Notes under the pieces: generated by a model | The model's input: the letters and a program-made list of their open reading frames with translations, nothing else | Databases searched by the model: none | Told to the model about the DNA's origin: nothing | Program-made: the position numbers and the translations under genes | Assembly: GCA_015179025.1 (NCBI GenBank) | Contig: WHUX01000001.1 | Location: forward strand, 372,001-436,000 | Length of the DNA stretch: 64,000 nt | Source: Terfezia claveryi | Lineage: Eukaryota; Ascomycota; Pezizomycetes; Pezizales; Pezizaceae | Direction of reading: 5' to 3' | Shown here: in pieces, positions 57,156-64,000 of the stretch | How positions within the stretch are numbered: the stretch's first letter is position 1 | Layout: each line of letters opens with the position of its first letter

Positions 57156-60100
57156 GATGTTGAAAATGTGATGTTGATATGACGAAAAGTGTCGTTTGGT
57201 AGAGCGCAAAAGGAGTTCCTGTGCCCACAATAGCTTGTGTTTGTTCGAAATACACTCAAAAAGGCAGCGGCAGTTGGTACGGAAAGACGGTTCGAGTAAG
57301 GAATATAATAGAATTGCGGTTGTAGATTCAGCACTGATGAGACTGTGTAGGCTATCTTTGGGGGCTTGGAGCGAGAAGGAAGAATGAGAACACTGGAAAG
57401 GAAAGGGCACAAAGATATAAACCTGTAGGGAGAGGTTCACAGCCGCGCTGACACCGGCACGGGACAGCCATTGCAGGCTATCCATCCAGCTGCTTGAGTG
57501 ACGTTGAAAATGACTGTTTGGACTTCGCCTTTAGGACTTCGCCTTTAGGACTTCCTTTCTAGAGCAACCAGAATTGAATTCACGAATCCCGACAAAAGAG
57601 GCAGGCTGTTGTGACAAACTGGAGCAAAAGCTTGCCTACTTTCACGCATATAGTAGATCCCTCGTGTGGTTATGCTCTCTTCCCACTGGGCGGCGTTCCC
57701 CTCGAGGCGTTCCAGGTTTTGTGTTCTCGTGCAGAGGCCCTGCCTCTTGTCCACCGTGTTCCCCTGCAATATTGCTATGACGTGACTCGAACTTATTGAA
57801 TTGGTGGATAGGATCAGCGTTGCCATGATCGAGTGCCTCATTTGAATGCTGTTGGAAGGCAAACTTGGTGCAACAGGGACGAGCTGATTGAAGTCAAGTA
57901 AGGCATCGAAAGGGCTTGTAGGTTGGCAAATCTAATCTGCCCTATTCCAGGCTGTAGTTGCGGAGCAGAGGACTGGACTTGCCTCGCAGGAAAAACCAGG
58001 GCCTGTAATCGGCGTGCACAGTGCTAACTGTGTGCCTACACCCTAGTTTTGAGCTGGGCGGTCTTCGATACAGCTCCCACCTACATAGTAATAGGTCGGA
58101 TCACCCTTCCACCCCTTTTCCAGTTGAATCCAGTGAGAAAAATTGGAAAAAAAAGGTCCTGCATGACTGGATGGTGCCTGTATCAGAATACCACCATGTG
58201 AGTACCTACACAGTCTACCCCCATGTGGCCTCCCATTGTTAGTAAGTTACCAGGGTGAAACCGGAGGCAGAATGCCTGCCACGGGTGGGCGGTGGGCCGC
58301 TCGATTTGGAAGACTGAAACCGTGATCTCCCACTGGCAGAGACTTCTCATCGGGAGCCGTAATCAGTAGCCACCCTGTAAGTTTGGAATATTCCTCAACG
58401 AAGCATCGACATCCACAGAAGGAACAACCAAGGATGGGCGGCGTGAACTTCTCCTGCAACAACTATACCGCGTGATAATTCCTCTCCAGAACACGGTCAG
58501 TTCTAGGAAAATGCAGATCCACCTGAGAGTATGGATTGTGCCTCCCTCCGAGAGGTCGCGTGCTGCCAGCTTCCCGAGAATCAAGGCTTCTATACCTCCT
58601 ATGAAAGAAGCACAAGACTCAATGAGACAGACCAACCATCGAAAAGTTATACAAACTTTAAGAACTTCAACACCAAAAAAATAAACGGTACTTTGCAAAG
58701 GTGTTGGCTAAATTTGGGCCGCCAAAGAGGGGCTCATGAGGCTCATGTACCTACTGGAGGTGCATCGGAATGTATGGAGGTTGACAATGAAATTATATGC
58801 AAGCTTGAGACGTGTAGCTAATAGTCATTGAGGGCTTGAAACAGAGAGCGACTGGCTCAAGCTAGGAGCCGATGATGCTCAATTTCATGTCTTGAATGGA
58901 TAGATCCTCAAGAGACATCGGACAATATCTGCATATCTGGATCGGAAAAGAGATGGTGGGCCAAATCAGACGCATCCCGAAAAGCAAAACACGCAGCGCA
59001 TGCCAGTGTACCGGCAAGGCTAGAATCTATGAGATTGGAAAAAAGCAAAGCGAAGGAGGGGATGGGGAGCACAACAGTTCGAAAGAGGAAGTAATGGCAT
59101 ATTGGGTATATATCCTGGCACTACTTGAGGTACGGCGAAATGAGACAGCTCAAGGACCTGCCATTGGCGGGGCGAAGTGACAGGGCATACTGCTATCGCA
59201 ACGGGAAACTGGGATGTCATGGTGACTTGGTGCAAGGCCGTAAAGAAAGAGTGCTATGTTGGGAGCTTGAAGAGTCTCGTTTGCAGTTGTATGTTCGTGG
59301 GCCGAGAAGACTAGGCTCAATCCCATCAGTGTGCAGTCCAATCCCTGTTCTCCTCGCCACCCCGGGTATATACTTCAGAGGTGTTGTGGGGGAGCAGCAT
59401 CGCTTTCTGATGATCTGCTTGGGGCGGGGGGGGAGAGGGGTATCAAACGGGTCTACTGCATACTTACTTTAGTATGGCCAGGAGAAATGGAGAAGGGCAG
59501 AGAATGCATGCCGCGCATGGTTAATATGGTCTAGTTGAGAGAGTAGTCTGGGTACTTGCCGGGGTTACTTTGGGTCCTGATTGGGCACGACATCCCATTC
59601 ATACTGACAGCATCAGAACACGCAACAACGCCGACATACCAAAGGTGTCGTTTGACAGTGACGAGGGAGAGGGAAGTACTTAGCCTCGTTGCCTGGGAAA
59701 GGGCATCTCCGGCACATGGCTGTATCCTAGTTTGGCTGCATTCCCTTACTTGAGCGGATTCTATCATATCCCACCCACTCTCGGGTGCACACTGATACCC
59801 ATGTACCTGATATACCTGATAGCATATGTGATCATGACATGGGGCAAGCCGTAATTACGCCGGAAGGAGGAATATTGCTAGAGCACGTTTGGCACGGTGA
59901 GGGCTGTGTTGGAACGGAGATACCAGGTATATCGATGGGGTTCTCAATTCGAAAAGAAAGGGGGATTGGATATTGGAGGTGCACCACGCCAGACTCACGT
60001 ACCTACCGGTAGCTGCCGGGAACCAGTGCTGTAAGTAGCTTTACCACATGTGGCATAGCACTCCCGCCATGTGGGCGTGTAGTCAGCCCGCCCAATCAGC

Positions 60101-60369
60101 TCGGAAGTAGCCTGGTAGAAAAATTGTTTTGCGTAACGCTTAAAATTTCTTGGATCTATCTGGCTCCCCACATCACAACCCCCCATCGCATCAGGCTACC
60201 AAACCACCGAAACCCCTCCCCTTAGCCACACTACCCTCCCCTCCTACACCGACGCAGCCTATTGCCCAGATCCTTTCAACTCGGAATTGAGCCAAGTATA
60301 CTTGTATCAAGCCTCCCATCAACAATCTCCACCCCCCGGCCAAAGAACACTCCCAGCTTGAAGTAAACA
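57156..60369. other. 3.2-kb intergenic region
   Basis: No gene recognised. Contains a small tandem repeat (GGACTTCGCCTTTA, two and a half units at 57519-57552). Short open frames on both strands (58472-59535) lack recognisable content. The last stretch before 60370 is CT-rich and probably the TIM17 promoter. Confidence 0.45.
57519..57552. repeat. 14-bp tandem repeat GGACTTCGCCTTTA
   Basis: Two full units and a partial third lie head to tail (GGACTTCGCCTTTA, GGACTTCGCCTTTA, GGACTTCC). Noncoding. Confidence 0.85.
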
Positions 60370-61124
60370 ATGCAAGACCATACTCGTGACCCTTGTCCCT
60401 GGGTTATTCTCAATGACTTTGGTGGTGCTTTCGCCATGGGGGTAAGCTGAGCTTCTCACTCTAGCCTTACAACAGCAAACTGGCATTTGAAACTGACAAC
60501 AAGCACGCAGTCTGTCGGTGGAGCGATATGGCATGGAATAAAGGGTTTTAGGAACTCTCCAGCGGTACCCCCCTCTCTGGAACTATCACAGATATTGCAT
60601 GTAGCTTATGAGAGCATAGGGCGAACGACGGATTGGTGCATTGACTGCTATCAAGGCTCGCGCACCGGTACTGGGTGGTAACTTTGGGGTATGGGGTGGA
60701 TTATTCTCAACATTTGACTGTGCCGTGAAAGGCATCCGAAAGAAGGAGGATCCTTGGAACGCCAGTACGTCTAGGCGCACCTACATCAGCCGGCTTCAAA
60801 TCAGGCACAAGGCTGACGTCTAGCAGTCATAGCAGGTTTCTTCACCGGTGGCTCTCTTGCAATGCGAGGAGGGATTAAAGCCTCAAGGAATGGTGCAATT
60901 GGTTGTGCTATCCTCCTAGCAATTTTCGAGGGTGTGGGTATTGGAGTTCAAAAGATGATGGCAGCGCAAGTGCCCCCTCAACAACCATTAGTATGTTATT
61001 CCTCATTTACCGCTCCATTGATGAACTTTTGTATTGATATGTGAATGGTCTCTAGATACCGGAGAGCCATGGTCAATCACAAGGTTCATCGCCGACCCCT
61101 CAGGGGGCTTTTGCTGCTGCGTAA
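60370..61124 (+). CDS. TIM17: Mitochondrial import inner membrane translocase subunit Tim17
   Basis: Exons are 60370-60441, 60511-60564, 60620-60764, 60827-60990 and 61056-61124 (167 aa), all GT-AG and in phase. The product is highly conserved: [125 protein letters not shown]. Four transmembrane helices with Gly-rich packing faces and paired Cys match the Tim17/22/23 family. Tim17 is the core of the TIM23 presequence translocase in the inner membrane. Length fits the family (about 160 aa). The acceptor of exon 4 is chosen as the second of two AGs (60826), because it restores the conserved NAIIAGF. Confidence 0.95.
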
Positions 61125-61829
61125 TGGCCTCAATCATTCCCTAGGAGTTCATCTATTATTGCGACCCATCATACAGAGCCATGGAACGTCGATTGCAATA
61201 CACTACCGTTTTAGCAAACCACACATCATGCCTGATCGTATCCTTCCATATTCGGGCCTTTTGGCTTTTGGAATCGTCGCTTATATGCATAATCTCACCG
61301 GTTTCCTTTCATCTCTTTGCCTTTTGTTTCTCTGTTTATTTGGAGCAGGTTTAGATTTGCGTGTACGGTTTACTCCCCTGTTGATAGAAGCAGGCAGGGT
61401 CTCTCTACTCTACTTTGTTTTTTTAGTTTGTTTCTTGTGTTGCAAAGAATAATGACACGCTATGCTGGCGAAAGCTTGGAAAAGTGTTCTTTCAGTACAC
61501 CACTGTATATAGTGTCCGTATCTTTTCCCGCTTTATGTTGACCTTGAATTGGAACATGGAGCTTTGTAAATATAGAATAATCATACACGCCGTAATCTAC
61601 AAGTCAGGTATTTTGTGCGAGTCATGTTACATTTCGATTCATGGTCCGCAATTATGGTTGCTTTGCGACATGGCGATCAGCGGCCGAAGATTTACAGTCA
61701 CAAGCAACACCCCCGCCATAAACACCCCACCTCAGTGTCAACCGCCGACGTCTTGAGATATCACCACCGTAGGCACCAGATACCATTGAACACAGAAATC
61801 GTTTGAGAAATCGTTTGCTGTCCGCCAAG
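61125..61829. other. Intergenic region between TIM17 and FRS2
   Basis: The TIM17 3' end and FRS2 promoter. T-rich at 61300-61440. No further feature was seen. Confidence 0.5.
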
Positions 61830-63731
61830 ATGTCGGATTTACCCACCCATATTCTCGAAGCTGTCGCATCTGCGGCCTCTCTACCCCTCCTCTCTTCCAA
61901 GGCATTCCCGACCGTTGACTCTCTCCATGTCAAGTCCGCCCTTGACTCTCTCGCATCAAGAGAGATGATTACCTATGAGACAGTCGACAAGGAAGAAGCT
62001 GAGCTCACGGATGAAGCTGCCGGAATTGTCAAAGATGGCAGCCACGAAGCTAAGGTTTATGAGGCAGTCTGCAAGTCCCCTGATGGACTGAAGATCTCGG
62101 AATTGGCCAAGGTGGTAGGAGCATCCAGTGCAAAAGTTGGTCAGGGAAAGGCGTTCAAGGAGGGTTGGATCAAGAAGGACGGGGATAGGTTAGTAAAGGC
62201 TGTGAGTACTCCCTCGAACCCGCTGCTTGCTCAGCATCTGCTGCTACGGCAATGCCAATAGACGCTGAGATCTTTACTTTGCTCCCAGGCCCCATCAATC
62301 AAAGATGTCACTCGCGAAAACCTCCGCATCGTCCAATCAACTCGCACGCATCCCGATGCTGCCATACTCACCGACCTAAAAAAGCGAAAGCTTGTGACTA
62401 TGGTGAAGCGGATATCTTTCAAGATTAACAAGGGTCCCAAGTTCGCCACACAAATCATCAAGGAGGAGACAGACCTAACAGCAGAGATACTGGCCTCTGG
62501 AGACTGGAAATCAAAGACCTTCAAGCCATACAACTTCAAGGCTCTTGGTGCCCCAGCCAACAGCGGGGCGTTGCACCCATTAATGAAGGTTAGGCATGAA
62601 TTCAGGCAGATTTTCTTTGAGATGGGATTCGAGGAGATGCCAACCAATCGGTAAGTTGGTTGGATTTTATATGTTCTGATTCTATGGCATATCGAAATTG
62701 TGCACAGGTGATTGTCCACTTTTCAGGCCATTTGGTTGCATTGGTCGGTAAGCCACAGGGCTAAAATATCTCCTTTTTTTTTGTACCCTCTAATAGCAGG
62801 AATTTGATATTGGAGATTATGGATAGTAAACTTCACCGTTGTACCGCTAACTTTTACCCTTAACAGCTTTGTCGAATCCGGATTCTGGAATTTTGATACC
62901 CTTTTCGTCCCCCAACAACATCCTGCCCGTGACCTCCAAGACACTTTCTACATCTCTGACCCTGCCGTCGCCGACCCGCCACGAGATGACGCTACAGGGG
63001 AACCCCTTACAGAATACTGGTCCAATGTGCGGGAAGTCCACGAGAAGGGGAAATATGGATCCTTGGGGTACAGGTATCCCTGGAAAGCGGACGAATCTTT
63101 ACGATTGGTTCTCCGAACACATACTACTGCCATCTCGGCCAACATGTTGTACAAGCTGGCAAAGAACCCCAAAGCAGGTATGGACCCAGCCCTACTACCC
63201 CCTCCCTTGCCACCGTTATGATCGACGGCCCCTGTTCTTCTAGAAAATCGGCAGTGCTTATCTGCGCTCGTGCATGATATTACAGCGAAATATTTTTCCA
63301 TTGACAGAGTCTTTCGTAACGAGACCGTTGACGCCACTCACTTGGCTGAATTCCACCAAGTCGAGGGGGTGATTGCAGATTACAATCTTACCCTCGGTGA
63401 TCTCATTGGATTCATGCAAACTTTTTTCGCTAAAATGGGTGTCCATGACCTCCGCTTCAAGCCCGCATATAACCCCTACACCGAGCCTAGTATGGAGATC
63501 TTTGGATACCACAAGGGACTCGGAAAGTGGGTTGAGATTGGAAACTCGGGGATGTTCAGGCCCGAAATGTTGGAGGCTATGGGGCTGCCAAAGGGCATGA
63601 AGGTTCATGGGTGGGGCTTGAGTTTGGAGAGGCCTACTATGATTAGGTATGCGGTTAGTAATATCAGGGAGTTGTTGGGGCATAAGGTGGATCTAGGGTT
63701 TGTGAAGACCAATGCGGCAGTCAGATTCTAG
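61830..63731 (+). CDS. FRS2: Cytosolic phenylalanyl-tRNA synthetase alpha subunit
   Basis: Exons are 61830-62201, 62289-62650, 62867-63177 and 63244-63731 (510 aa), all GT-AG and in phase. The N-terminal helical DNA-binding-fold region ([40 protein letters not shown]) precedes the class II catalytic core: [20 protein letters not shown] (motif 1 region), [53 protein letters not shown] (motif 2), HQVEGV, and motif 3 near [14 protein letters not shown]. This pairs with the beta subunit (not in the window) in an alpha2-beta2 enzyme that charges tRNA-Phe. Length matches human FARSA (508) and yeast Frs2 (503). Translation is taken from [10 protein letters not shown]; an in-frame TTG-initiated extension upstream is not needed. 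Intron 2 is the longest (216 nt) and contains an in-frame pseudo-exon. Confidence 0.95.
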
Positions 63732-64000
63732 ATTGGGCGATGGGGTGATTGGATCAGGGGTAGGAGACCTCTATCAGGCTATCAAGTTTATCGGCGATAG
63801 GGCTTGAACTACATCTCAGGCAATTAGGGCATCATGTCGTTGTGGCTGTCTATTTTCTCCTTTTCTTACTTTAGCGGGTCTAGATGGTAACGGGAGCGGG
63901 CGTCTCGCGGATATTGTACTCTGACGCGGATACTGGAGGGGATAAAAAAAAAAAGAGAGTGAAGATTTGAGTCGCATCAGTCAATATATTGTGCGCAAAA
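63732..64000. other. Downstream flank of FRS2
   Basis: The 3' UTR and flank, ending at the window edge. A purine-rich AAAAAAAAAAAGAGAGTG run lies near 63945. No feature recognised. Confidence 0.5.

Noticed and set aside
58472..59535. Several 60-115 codon frames between the Cys-rich ORF and TIM17
   Set aside because: They overlap each other on both strands, have irregular composition and no recognisable motif.
1..64000. tRNA, 5S rRNA or CRISPR arrays
   Set aside because: Scanned by eye for tRNA B-box (GGTTCRANNCC) with a matching A-box and acceptor stem, 5S rRNA internal motifs and regularly spaced repeats; no convincing case found. A covariance-model search would be decisive.

Overview
The window is nuclear DNA of a filamentous ascomycete (Pezizomycotina). 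Protein genes are split by many short GT-AG introns of roughly 50-220 nt, the proteins are of fungal type (Mpe1, Gpi16, Ysc84/Lsb3, Ufd4, Cox15, Tim17, Frs2), and gene blocks alternate with long gene-poor stretches full of decayed mobile DNA. A UHRF1-type PHD-SRA-RING protein together with repeat islands would suit a Pezizomycete such as a truffle relative, but that placement is inference only. Exon boundaries were worked out by hand from splice signals, reading phase and family conservation, and every gene reported with exact exons closes in phase unless stated.

Layout. 1.5-18.4 kb is a gene-rich block: MPE1 (+, mRNA cleavage/polyadenylation), GPI16/PIG-T (+, GPI transamidase), a 2-oxoglutarate/Fe(II) dioxygenase (-), a UHRF1-like PHD-SRA-RING protein (-), an SFT1-type SNARE (+), F-actin capping protein alpha (-), and a long disordered protein of unknown function (-). 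18.6-19.4 kb carries a 605-bp TA-flanked inverted-repeat element and a 129-bp MITE. 20.1-34.0 kb holds YSC84/LSB3 (+, actin patch SYLF-SH3 protein), an SDR polyol-dehydrogenase-like enzyme (+) and the large HECT ubiquitin ligase UFD4/TRIP12 (+), separated by 2-3 kb spacers with MITEs and a dispersed AGTCTGGTTGGCAC repeat. 37.8-40.4 kb encodes an ataxin-10/Ctr86-like protein whose gene model has two unresolved breaks.

40.4-53.1 kb is a roughly 12.7-kb, AT-rich island without an intact gene. It holds decayed integrase fragments of a retroelement-like family, inverted copies of one fragment, internal direct repeats, a purine microsatellite and a likely secreted-protein pseudogene. 53.2-63.7 kb returns to genes: COX15 (-, heme A synthase with an unusual proline-rich repeat insertion), a small Cys-rich ORF (-), TIM17 (+, mitochondrial import) and FRS2 (+, cytosolic phenylalanyl-tRNA synthetase alpha).

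The genes are unrelated housekeeping functions with their own promoters; no operon-like or biosynthetic cluster logic is visible. No tRNA, rRNA or CRISPR was found. The most interesting items are gene-structure oddities (a predicted 2-nt microexon in YSC84, an in-frame 21-nt cassette in an FRS2 intron, the COX15 coding minisatellite), the UHRF1-like protein, and several small TA-flanked mobile elements. I did not find a convincing new biological system.
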